This document shows, piece after piece, positions 14,249-22,300 of a DNA stretch of 31,711 nucleotides. Positions within the stretch are counted from its first letter, which is position 1; each line of letters starts with the position of its first letter. The notes under the pieces were generated by a model. It ran no database searches, was not told where the DNA came from, and was given only the letters and a program-made list of their open reading frames with translations. The translations under genes and the position numbers were made by a program. Source of the stretch: a virus; IMG/VR virus record IMGVR_UViG_3300006071_001944, positions 1-31,711 of that record. One strand, given 5' to 3'.

Positions 14249-15297
14249 CTTACACTACCAATAATTTCGTAAGGAGCAAAAAAAGCATCTCCTTGTGTGT
14301 ACTTACCAGTTAAAGCTGTAGTTAATTTATCTGCTCTACTTTGCAAACGGTTTGCTCTTTGAGAAATAGGTGTATATATGCTCGTAGTCCAACGTCTACC
14401 GTTATACCTAATACCAGGATCTAAGTCTAATGAATAACCCGGACGACGAAACCCACTACTATAACCAACTAAATCATATACAGGCACACCTTCAATACGC
14501 TCTCCTAAACTTAGAGTAACGTTGCGGTAATTATATTCAACACCTACCCTACCTTGATAAAAGTCAGGTATTGACATAACTTGTTCATATGTGTTGGAAC
14601 GGGCTGTTTGTACATTGTTGATACTTTGAGGTGTCATAGTGTATGTACCGTCAATATAAAACGTAAAAGAGCTTATCTTACGATAACCATAAAAGCTTGT
14701 AACAATACCGTACCCACCACTACCAGGTTGAATAGATTGGTCGTTAGCGTGCGTTGTATATGTAATTGTCTTAGTGGTATTGTTATAAGATTGAAACGTG
14801 CCTTGTGTTGCATCGTTTCCAGAAGGTAGAGACACGCCAACACCTAACTGAATATTACCTTTAGGGTTAGACGGTAACAATAAATGCTTAGCTATAATGG
14901 TGATATCTGCAATGCCAGATGATGTATTAGTGTATCGCCCGATAACCACTCCGCTTGAATTTTTAACAGCTTGAGAGCGTGTATGGTAAACAAATGGTAC
15001 AGTGACATCAACAGTTGATGATAAGAATATATTGCATTTTAAACTTATATCTACAAAATGTGAATGGTTGATAATTTGATCACCTATAATGTTGCGTAGT
15101 GGATTATAGTTTGTACCTATATAATCTCTGTTAGATTCAAACCATCGATATGATATAGAAGACTCGTATGAGTACTTATTATCATCTTCGAGTGTACAGT
15201 TAGGCATTCCTGTGCCGTGTGCAACTACACATCCTTGAGCGGAAACATACTTAACTAAAAGTAAATTTAATAACAATAATGCAAGTAATTTTTTCAT
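14236..15297 (-). CDS. Outer-membrane beta-barrel protein, MetA/porin-like
   Basis: 353 residues from the ATG at 15297. A longer frame from 15384 exists, but this start has a good ribosome site (AGAGGA, 7 bases before) and gives a Sec signal peptide, residues 1-20 (MKKLLALLLLNLLLVKYVSA). The mature part is made of alternating amphipathic strands rich in Tyr, Asn and Thr, and ends IGSVSYKF. A terminal phenylalanine after alternating residues is the Bam-recognition signal of outer-membrane barrels. GVGVSLPSGNDATQG resembles the Phenol_MetA_deg-type outer-membrane channel family. It would form a barrel in the host outer membrane. Possible roles are solute uptake during infection or blocking of receptors. 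Rare in phages. Confidence 0.8.
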   Translation of the reverse strand: MKKLLALLLLNLLLVKYVSAQGCVVAHGTGMPNCTLEDDNKYSYESSISYRWFESNRDYIGTNYNPLRNIIGDQIINHSHFVDISLKCNIFLSSTVDVTVPFVYHTRSQAVKNSSGVVIGRYTNTSSGIADITIIAKHLLLPSNPKGNIQLGVGVSLPSGNDATQGTFQSYNNTTKTITYTTHANDQSIQPGSGGYGIVTSFYGYRKISSFTFYIDGTYTMTPQSINNVQTARSNTYEQVMSIPDFYQGRVGVEYNYRNVTLSLGERIEGVPVYDLVGYSSGFRRPGYSLDLDPGIRYNGRRWTTSIYTPISQRANRLQSRADKLTTALTGKYTQGDAFFAPYEIIGSVSYKF

Positions 15298-15301
15298 GGT
15301 T

Positions 15302-15523
15302 TTATCCTCTAAAACCATATTTACGTATACCCGAGCGATGTCCAGGCTGTGCCATATACTGACTTGCTTGTTTAAAACTATCACCTGTCATAACTTGACA
15401 TGTACCTGCAGTTTTATGATCCCACACCATCACACCGAATCTATTTGCTACCTTTTCTCTTGAAACATAATTCGGGTCTGGTAAGATGCCCATTTCAATA
15501 AGCTTCTGTACTCTTGGATCCAT
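15302..15523 (-). CDS. Hypothetical protein
   Basis: 73 residues from the ATG at 15523 (MDPRVQKLIEMG). An upstream TTG at 15535 is less likely because it would overlap the previous gene. The new start lies one base after the upstream stop (TAATATG), implying coupling. Not recognised; it has a basic C-terminus. Its stop codon abuts the ribosome site of the beta-barrel gene. Confidence 0.7.
   Translation of the reverse strand: MDPRVQKLIEMGILPDPNYVSREKVANRFGVMVWDHKTAGTCQVMTGDSFKQASQYMAQPGHRSGIRKYGFRG
15305..15310 (-). promoter_or_regulatory. Ribosome binding site deciding the barrel start
   Basis: AGAGGA on the minus strand, seven bases before the ATG at 15297. It is one of the few clear Shine-Dalgarno sites in the window and fixes the start that exposes a signal peptide. 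Confidence 0.75.
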
Positions 15524-15524
15524 A

Positions 15525-15770
15525 TTATACCGCAATACGGTGATACAAATCTAAAACAGCATGTGTGTCTAGTTCTTGAAAGAATTCTTTATTATAATCT
15601 TTTACGTCACTTTCTGACATAGGAATATTATTAATGTAATATACACCCTTTTTATCCCTGCTAAATGGTATACCGAAGTACTTGTTCAGTAGATCAGTTC
15701 CAATCTTATCAGTAGTTTGATTACGAACATAAACGTTAATATATTCTCGCATTGAAGCGACTGTTTGCAT
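15525..15770 (-). CDS. Hypothetical protein
   Basis: 81 residues, not recognised. It is likely a small alpha/beta protein, with no cysteine or membrane segment. It begins a short minus-strand operon with the 73-residue protein and the beta-barrel gene, and starts directly after the non-coding region 15771-16048. Confidence 0.7.
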   Translation of the reverse strand: MQTVASMREYINVYVRNQTTDKIGTDLLNKYFGIPFSRDKKGVYYINNIPMSESDVKDYNKEFFQELDTHAVLDLYHRIAV

Positions 15771-16048
15771 AATTTATTATCTTTTAATTTAAGTTAACAA
15801 AACAATAATAGCACGAATTAACAATAAGTCAATAAAAAAATGAAGGCCTTTATGAAATTCTACAGCCCCGTATTTTTGCTATAGTTGCATCGCGAAGGTA
15901 TACGTTATTGCGCGGGGATCAGGCTCTGACAAAGCCTCATGCTCTGTTGAGAAGAATCTTTGGTAATGTAGATGGTTAGTCTACAAAATGTTTAAAGAAC
16001 GAAGATCATTATAGTGCCTGACCGATTAAGATCAAGCACTATGTTTAA
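15771..16048 (-). ncRNA. Gene-free region, possible structured RNA
   Basis: 278 bases with no convincing reading frame, and visibly richer in G+C (about 15850-16045) than its surroundings. On the minus strand an 11-bp hairpin (arms 16032-16042 and 16011-16021, loop 10) pairs fully if one G-U is allowed, whereas the plus-strand version has a C-A mismatch, which favours a minus-strand RNA. Other pairings are CCCCG (15866-15870) with CGGGG (15913-15917), AGGCT (15921-15925) with AGCCT (15933-15937), and GTAGA (15968-15972) with TCTAC (15980-15984). On the minus strand it runs into a T-rich tract near 15840-15834. It is not a tRNA and matches no family I know. It could be a non-coding RNA or a long leader for the 81-residue gene. 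Confidence 0.3.
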
Positions 16049-16168
16049 TTATTGTTGTGTTGTAGTAGTATCAGTTGTTGCAGCTGGTGCGGATTTTTTA
16101 GCAAAGAATTTCTTATAAGCTAAAAAACCTGCAGCTAATACTACGAGAACGATAATAAGTGTTTTCAT
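16049..16168 (-). CDS. 39-residue single-span membrane peptide
   Basis: Short gene below common length cut-offs. It encodes a hydrophobic helix (MKTLIIVLVVLAAGFLAY) followed by KKFFAKK and a Thr/Gln-rich tail ending TTTTQQ. The ATG overlaps the TGA of the DenV-like gene (ATGA), a classic coupling arrangement, which supports real translation. It would sit in the inner membrane with a basic cytoplasmic flank. Function unknown; size and form resemble small phage lysis-associated or membrane-stress peptides. Confidence 0.7.
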   Translation of the reverse strand: MKTLIIVLVVLAAGFLAYKKFFAKKSAPAATTDTTTTQQ

Positions 16169-16596
16169 ACATTATTATTTACTGTTGGCCACTTATATTC
16201 GATATTATCTGGTACATCAGGCCACATAGGCTTATAATGCTCCGGATATTTTCGTATTAGATTTGATTTATGGCTAAGATGTAACTGCTCATCACCGATC
16301 CACTTAGGGTACGATAGTGGTTTAGTTATATCCGCGTATTTAGATATCTTCTCATAACAAGTATCTTTATATCCTCGTGCTTTCCATTCTAAACAAATAG
16401 TTAACCCATAGCTAACTAAAGCTTGTTCATATCCACGCCACATTTCCCGGGCAGGGTGGTTTTTCCATCCTTTGTAATCAGGATTATGTAAAGAGTTTAA
16501 GAGTTGCAGCACTTCAACACGCTGCTTGCCAAGTCGCTTCATATCAAGCACTTTTGCAGAATCTCTGAAAGTTGAATATGGCATGAACGTTTGCAT
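16165..16596 (-). CDS. Pyrimidine-dimer glycosylase (DenV/Pyr_excise)-like protein
   Basis: 143 residues. The sequence MQTF-PY---DSAKVLDMKRLGKQRVE followed by WKNHPAREMWRGYEQAL and YGLTICLEWKARGY matches the MSMEG_6728-type group that is assigned to the same family as T4 endonuclease V, a glycosylase/lyase that starts repair of UV-induced pyrimidine dimers. The length agrees with the family. Catalysis in T4 uses the N-terminal Thr and a Glu; here the N-terminus reads Met-Gln-Thr, so the chemistry may differ and should not be assumed. A repair role fits a phage in sunlit water. Translationally coupled to the 39-residue peptide and divergent from the DUF616-like gene. Confidence 0.72.
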   Translation of the reverse strand: MQTFMPYSTFRDSAKVLDMKRLGKQRVEVLQLLNSLHNPDYKGWKNHPAREMWRGYEQALVSYGLTICLEWKARGYKDTCYEKISKYADITKPLSYPKWIGDEQLHLSHKSNLIRKYPEHYKPMWPDVPDNIEYKWPTVNNNV

Positions 16597-16611
16597 TCCA
16601 ATAATATAGAA

Positions 16612-16619
16612 AGTAAATA
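16612..16619 (+). promoter_or_regulatory. Late-promoter-like octamer
   Basis: Reads AGTAAATA on the plus strand, 11 bases before the ATG of the DUF616-like gene, in the 34-base divergent gap. Confidence 0.45.
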
Positions 16620-16630
16620 ACGAATATCAA

Positions 16631-17539
16631 ATGGTTAAAGTAGCTTTTATTACAGCAATAATGGGGGGTTATGATTTAGAGTGCAAACCTTTTGTAAAAC
16701 AAACTATAGATTCAGACTTTATTTGTTTTACAGATAACCCCAGCATACCAAGTAATGGTTGGATCATAGATAATACCCCTTATCATTTGACATACCCTAG
16801 TCCTGTAGATAAAGGGTATTATATTAATTCTATTCATAAGCTTAAAGTTATTACAGATTATGCTCCGTCTTCCGGTTCACCATTAACAAGCAATAGACAT
16901 CCTTTCAATATTGCAAAATATTATAAACAAAACTGGCAAAACATACCCCGGTTAAAAGAATATGATGTTGTTATTTGGATGGATGGTACGTTAGAAATTA
17001 TATCTCCAAATGTAGCTGAATACATGATTAAAATGTGTGAACAATATAAAATTGTTAGTTGGATGCATGAGTTTAGAGCTGGAAATCTAGCTTGGGAAGT
17101 ATTTGGTTCAGATTTAGGTAGATACCATGATTTAAAATATAACGGTGTACACCAACCGTATCAAGACATATACCGACAGTATCACGATTATATTGAACAG
17201 GGGTATGATGAAAAGTTTTGGAAAACTGTATCCCGTAAAGAAGGAAGGGGTTGTCCTAATAATACACCAAGCGATTGTTCCCATTTCGGAATGTGGATTA
17301 CTTGTTTTGTTGCATTCAACAATAAAAGCGAAGAAGTGAAAAAATTTCTAGATTTATGGTATTTACAAACCCTTAAATATACCACACAAGATCAAGTTGG
17401 TTTTCCTAAAGTAATACAGGACACTAAACTTATACCATACACATTACCAGACGATACATTCTTAGGCGCGTTTCCACACAAACAAACATCTATGTATATA
17501 AAGCATAAACACGCTCCTAATACCGGTAACGATCTGTAA
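16631..17539 (+). CDS. DUF616-like glycosyltransferase
   Basis: 302 residues. The opening VKVAFITAIMGGYD, the strand FICFTDN (residues 30-36) and VVIWMDGTLEI (113-123) follow the DUF616 (TOD1/MUCI70) pattern, a GT-A-like fold in which the Asp of WMDG would lie at the nucleotide-sugar or metal site. In plants members act in cell-wall polysaccharide synthesis; bacterial and phage members are uncharacterised. No signal or membrane segment, so cytoplasmic. Single plus-strand gene in its own island with a promoter-like site. Together with the GT-B enzyme at 6457-7524 it gives the phage two sugar transferases. The acceptor is unknown. Confidence 0.8.
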   Translation: MVKVAFITAIMGGYDLECKPFVKQTIDSDFICFTDNPSIPSNGWIIDNTPYHLTYPSPVDKGYYINSIHKLKVITDYAPSSGSPLTSNRHPFNIAKYYKQNWQNIPRLKEYDVVIWMDGTLEIISPNVAEYMIKMCEQYKIVSWMHEFRAGNLAWEVFGSDLGRYHDLKYNGVHQPYQDIYRQYHDYIEQGYDEKFWKTVSRKEGRGCPNNTPSDCSHFGMWITCFVAFNNKSEEVKKFLDLWYLQTLKYTTQDQVGFPKVIQDTKLIPYTLPDDTFLGAFPHKQTSMYIKHKHAPNTGNDL

Positions 17540-17557
17540 AAAGACTATACAATTAAA

Positions 17558-17911
17558 TTAATGTACCCAATGTTGTGCTAATACCATCAAACTTAACCAC
17601 AACCACATAGTATTAAACCCGACTAACGTTGGTAGTGATTTTTTACGGCTAGCCCAGATTAATGTAGCGCTAGTAATTAAAGTTAAATAATAAAACTGCC
17701 AAATATTAATTCCAAATATTAAACCTGGGATAATAATGATAGCTTTAGCAGTCCAGGAAACAAATTCGATAATGTTAAAATCAGTCCAGTAACTTTTTTC
17801 AAACCACATTGCATAACATTCTTTAACATGCTTCCAACTAATAAAAGAATATAAAGCCGTAATCATACCGGCCCATATAAGCGTTGCCCATACTATTTGT
17901 GTGATACTCAT
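17558..17911 (-). CDS. Four-helix membrane protein
   Basis: 117 residues with about four hydrophobic segments (near 4-24, 48-66, 69-86, 95-113), rich in Trp. No recognised family. It would be in the inner membrane. Its ATG overlaps the stop of the 104-residue gene by one base, so the two are probably coupled. Confidence 0.75.
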   Translation of the reverse strand: MSITQIVWATLIWAGMITALYSFISWKHVKECYAMWFEKSYWTDFNIIEFVSWTAKAIIIIPGLIFGINIWQFYYLTLITSATLIWASRKKSLPTLVGFNTMWLWLSLMVLAQHWVH

Positions 17912-18225
17912 TAAACAATATATACGTCTGGACGTAATGTATTCAACTGTGCATACTGTTGTTTTGCGTATTCAGGGCTATATATATTACGTACCCAATC
18001 AATATAGTCGTATATTTTTTGCTTTGCTTCTTCTACAGTATCACAAATAACTGGTGAATGGTCTATTGCTTTTGTATGATGTATATCAGTACTACCATTT
18101 ACTGCTGGAATGTACTTACCGTTTTCTTCCCGTATAGTAAGATAACAGCTCTTGTAGTTCCAGTATTCCCAGCAACCACCACCTACTTCGACCCAACCAG
18201 TTGTTTGTTTGTTTTTCTTTTTCAT
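17911..18225 (-). CDS. Hypothetical protein
   Basis: 104 residues. It starts with a Lys-rich patch (MKKKNKQ), then a Gly/Trp/Tyr-rich segment with two cysteines (GGGCWEYWNYKSCYLTIR) that looks like a small beta domain, then a helix (TVEEAKQKIYDYIDWV). Not recognised. Coupled with the four-helix membrane protein by a one-base overlap. Confidence 0.7.
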   Translation of the reverse strand: MKKKNKQTTGWVEVGGGCWEYWNYKSCYLTIREENGKYIPAVNGSTDIHHTKAIDHSPVICDTVEEAKQKIYDYIDWVRNIYSPEYAKQQYAQLNTLRPDVYIV

Positions 18226-18283
18226 TAAACCAATACTAGTACACTATTTTATTTTTTTCAACTAAAATATTTAAGTATTTTGT

Positions 18284-18535
18284 CTAATTTGTTGCTGAGC
18301 CGAATGCAACTTTTTTGCCTCTAAAGTTGGTTAAAATCCAACTTATGCTTGCATCTCTAGAGAGAGCTCTTAATGCAGGGGAATTAGGTATAACGTCTTT
18401 ACCGTTTTGTGTGAAGTGTTCTGGTTCTGCAACCAAATAAAACACACTTGTATAAATGTCTGCACCATCTGTGTAGAGAGCTTTTTGCTCGACTGCGGTA
18501 AGTTCAGTAACATTACCAATCAAAGTAAGGTTCAT
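18284..18535 (-). CDS. Hypothetical protein
   Basis: 83 residues, not recognised; no cysteine, membrane segment or obvious motif. It sits in a run of small minus-strand genes with gaps of 30-60 bases. ATG start at 18535. Confidence 0.6.
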   Translation of the reverse strand: MNLTLIGNVTELTAVEQKALYTDGADIYTSVFYLVAEPEHFTQNGKDVIPNSPALRALSRDASISWILTNFRGKKVAFGSATN

Positions 18536-18564
18536 ATAATTCTGCTATAGGATATTTGCGTTGT

Positions 18565-18771
18565 TTAAAAAATAATATTTACTTTATCTTTACAATTAAC
18601 TAACCAATTTTTAAAATTTTCAGGTAATTCTGCTTTTATATCTTTAAGTGTTGAAGCTTCTATTATTTGATCTTCTTTATTAAAAAAGTCAAGCACCGCG
18701 TATGTATTTTCTATTTGATCGCAGGTCATACGGCATTGAAATGCTATATCTAAAAAATCTATCTCTTCCAT
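18565..18771 (-). CDS. Hypothetical small acidic protein
   Basis: 68 residues from the ATG at 18771 (MEEIDFLDIAF). A start eight codons earlier (18795) is in frame but lies inside the stem of a strong terminator hairpin, so the internal start is preferred. Acidic, likely helical, three cysteines (QCRMTCDQ, NCKDK). Function unknown. Confidence 0.6.
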   Translation of the reverse strand: MEEIDFLDIAFQCRMTCDQIENTYAVLDFFNKEDQIIEASTLKDIKAELPENFKNWLVNCKDKVNIIF

Positions 18772-18778
18772 ACTTTGT

Positions 18779-18819
18779 AAAAAAGAGCCCTGCATATTTG
18801 CATATTTATGCAGGGCTCT
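18779..18819 (-). terminator. Intrinsic terminator after 79-residue gene
   Basis: 13-bp perfect stem (arms 18784-18796 and 18807-18819, core GAGCCCTGCAT) with a 10-base loop, followed on the minus strand by six T (18784-18779). It lies 9 bases after the stop of the 79-residue basic protein and overlaps the earliest possible start of the next gene. Confidence 0.88.
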
Positions 18820-18828
18820 GTATGTATA

Positions 18829-19068
18829 TTATCGACGAGACTTCGAAACTCTAGCAAAACGGCCTTTAGTGTCACGAATATTGTAGAAACGTGGCTTTAA
18901 GTATACCTTGCTATATTGTTCATCAAAACCAACAACGCTGTACCTGGAAAGGTTGATTTGGCGCTTAGCTGATGCTAGGGCAGCAGTTAAACGTTGCGAA
19001 GCTGGCTTATTACCAATAGTTCTATTGTTGAACTCACGTACGATTGTGTTTTTTGATGATGTTTTCAT
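18829..19068 (-). CDS. Hypothetical small basic protein
   Basis: 79 residues, strongly basic (many Lys and Arg, ending RVSKSRR), with a helical first half (RLTAALASAKRQINL) and a beta-like second half. No known family. The charge suggests nucleic-acid binding. It is closed by a strong terminator, so it probably has its own transcript and is well expressed. Confidence 0.7.
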   Translation of the reverse strand: MKTSSKNTIVREFNNRTIGNKPASQRLTAALASAKRQINLSRYSVVGFDEQYSKVYLKPRFYNIRDTKGRFARVSKSRR

Positions 19069-19128
19069 ATTAACCTGTGTATTATAATATAGTTAAAATA
19101 AAATTCCACTTGCTTTATGGTATCCAAC

Positions 19129-19136
19129 AATAAATA
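19129..19136 (+). promoter_or_regulatory. Late-promoter-like octamer
   Basis: Reads AATAAATA on the plus strand, 12 bases before the ATG at 19149. Confidence 0.4.
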
Positions 19137-19148
19137 ATTGAACATTAC

Positions 19149-19364
19149 ATGAAGAAATTTATTGCTGTTATAGGTCTGTACGATGAAGTTACTACAGAGC
19201 AAATAGCTCTCAAGGAAATTATAGTAACTGCTACGGACATATACCAAGCACATAAAGAAGCCCTATATAAGTGCAATCTGCAAGAAAATCAACTAGTTCT
19301 TCGTTTGTATTATACAGATAACCGCAGACTTGGATTTGATTTTCAAAAAGGTTTTTTACCTTAA
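19149..19364 (+). CDS. Hypothetical small protein
   Basis: 71 residues, not recognised; likely alpha/beta (KKFIAVIGLYDEV, then a helix). A plus-strand gene with its own promoter-like octamer, converging on the large fibre gene with a four-base overlap at the stop codons. Confidence 0.6.
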   Translation: MKKFIAVIGLYDEVTTEQIALKEIIVTATDIYQAHKEALYKCNLQENQLVLRLYYTDNRRLGFDFQKGFLP

Positions 19365-22300
19365 ATACTGTTAGTAATAGGAGATGGTAATTGTTTATTA
19401 ATTACCGGGGATACTAACTTTAACATGTTAAGCTGTAAGTTGTAGATGTTAGTTAGTGCTCTATTAACTACGTCAGATGTTACAAATTCATTACTATGTA
19501 TGAAGAAGTTTTGGTCTACGTAATAAGGTGTAACAATATCTATACTACTTAAAGATGTAGTTGTAAAGCCTACTGAATTGTTTAATGTAGATATAAGGTT
19601 ACCGTTAGAGTCAAGATTTACTAGGTATTTGCTTTGTATTGCTTTGTAAAGTATTTCGTGGTTTTGTAATAAACGTAAAACACTCTTATTATAAACCCAG
19701 TCTTGTATGAATTCGTTTTGATCAATTGTTATTGAAGAAAGAGGTATGAATAATGAATCTATTCCTGTGTTGTACAGGTTCAATGTACTTGGTATATCAA
19801 TATATTTGAATATTCTCTTATCTGTACAAATAAAGAAGTTTAATCTATTATCAATAAATGCGGTTTTAAATTTTTCCTCATTTGGTGAAGTTGCACCTGC
19901 ACCAACTAACGTGTCTGCAGTTGGATCTGCCATACGGTTTAAAGCAATACCGTTTGAAAGATATTTATATATGTAGTAGTCAGTGATAAAATACAAGAAC
20001 ACGCCAGTAGGGTCAATGACAATCTTGTTTATGTTTGTTGTAGATTGTATGTTACCAGCTGGTGTAATATGTTTTGTATTACTTGGTAATTTAAATGAAT
20101 TAACTAAATTACTACCACTATCTATTTCAAACACTTCATAAGGAGAATCAAAATAGAAATTACCCGGTACTGGTACTGTATTAGATAGGTTCGAATTAAA
20201 ACCGTTACCACCTAATGCCTGTACTGCAAAATTTGAATACGTAATACCTGAAGCAGCAGCATATGTTACAGTTTGTGTTTGGTAATAAATAGAACCGTAA
20301 AGATTAACTGCAGCAGTACTTAACGTGACCGCACTTGTTAATAAAGAGTAACTCTGACCGCCTGCAACTAAACCATAAAGTGCAAATGAAGATAACGTGT
20401 TTGTGTTTGTAGTAGATAATCTTTCTCCGTCGTGAGACCAAGATATAGTGTAAACTGTAGTGTCCGGTTCGGTTAATGAACTCGTACTCTTAAATGCAGT
20501 AACAAGATTGACGTTAGTTAAGACTGGAGCGACAGGTGCAAATGATTCACCTAACACATATACATTGTTAGTTATTGGATTAACCTCAATGCGTTGTGCA
20601 CTATAAGCACTTAACACATCAACATACAATGTGTTCACCCAACTTAATGCTGTATTATAAACTTTTACACAACTGTTTAAACTATCACAAACATATAACA
20701 GGTCGTTACATGCTTTAATTTCTGTAGGTACGTTGAAAGCGTTTGTATTGGTTCTTGTACCCGATACACCACCAACTTGTTGTAAACTAGCTAAACCGGA
20801 ACTCGATAGCGCATTGGTTACAACTAAGTCAGCTTTATATACTGTTGTATTATCAAGAATGTATAACTGATTGTTAATCACATCTATAGCGCTAATACTT
20901 GTAAATGGTGGTAAGTTATAACCAAGATTCGTTGCGCTCAACACCAATGTATTACGCCAATCATTAGTACGTACTTGTATGTGATCTGGTATGCTACCTG
21001 ATAAACTATATGCAATGTATGTATAATAATCAGGAGCTGTATTAGATGTAAATCTATAAGATTTAATATCTTTTATAATACCATCTGCTACACCGTTTGC
21101 ACTTATACTATTAAAATTATTTTGATTAGGTAAACCTACTATATTAGTGTTCCATGCAAATGCAGAGGAACCTGTTACACTTGTAGAATACGTGTTTGCA
21201 CAAAGTTGTGCACACCACTCAATTAGTGTTAACTTATTGTTAAGATTTAAAACCTGAGATATGTTACTAATGTAATTAAAATTATCGTATAGTTTAGTAA
21301 ACGAACTATTAATAACATCGCTAACTGCCCATTCGTTAGAACCTACTTTTACATCTGTTAACTGCCAAGGTAATGTTGGTGTTTGTGTAGTAGGATCAAA
21401 ATAGTTAACTATATCATATGTAGGTAAGGTGTTTTTAACATACAATCCCGGTATATACGTTAAATCTGATGATAAACCTCTTGAAAGTGTACGCGGGAAT
21501 GCAGTTACACCACCTAGGGCTGCAGCTGATACAGAATAATAAGAGACACCAGAAGCTGGTGTACTATATGTATATAATAAGAAATTCTCTGCACTAGGTA
21601 ATACTGAATATGTAGTAAGGTTTGTGCCGTTATCTCCCCAAAGTATTCCGTACTTAGTAACACCTTTTGAAACAGGGTATATACTTTCAATCCATACTGG
21701 TGTGTTAGTAAGTGCAACAACCCATGGTGTATAAACAGCTAATGTACCGGGTGGTAAAGGTGTTGGAGTTGGAGTTATTGTAGGCGTAGCAGTAGGGGCA
21801 CCTGTAGGAGTCGGAGTAGGTGTACGTGTTACCGTAGGAGTAGGAGTCGGGGTAGGAGTAGCCGTAGCCGTAGGAGTCGGAGTAGGTGTAGACCCTGGAG
21901 GAGGCGGTGGAGGAGTTGCTGTCGGAGTCGGAGTAGGTGTTGCCGGTGGTGGTGGTGGCGGGGTAGGGGTAGGTGTAGGTGTTGGAGTTGGCGGTATTTG
22001 AAATACCGCCGTAATAGTCATGTTTTGACTAATATAGTTAACAAATGTATCCCTACCATACGGGTTAACTACTGAACCTGTGCCATTAGTGTCCCAACGA
22101 ACAAATTGATAACCGAAACTACCTGGAACTCTATTATCTACATATATTTCTGGGGTAGAACCTTGTAAAAACGTACCTGTGTTTGTACCAGTCGATACAA
22201 ATATAGGTGTTGTAAGTCCACCTAATGACGTTGGAAATATTGTTAAATTACAGTAATAAGAAGGTGTTGAAGGAGGAGGGGGTGGTGGTGGTGCTGCAGG

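Noticed and set aside
15298-15384. Longer N-terminus for the beta-barrel protein starting at 15384
   Set aside because: It would overlap the upstream gene, hide the signal peptide and ignore the AGAGGA site before 15297.
15771-16048. tRNA or tmRNA in the gene-free block
   Set aside because: No T-loop GTTCGA-type sequence, CCA end, acceptor stem or tag-peptide frame could be found.
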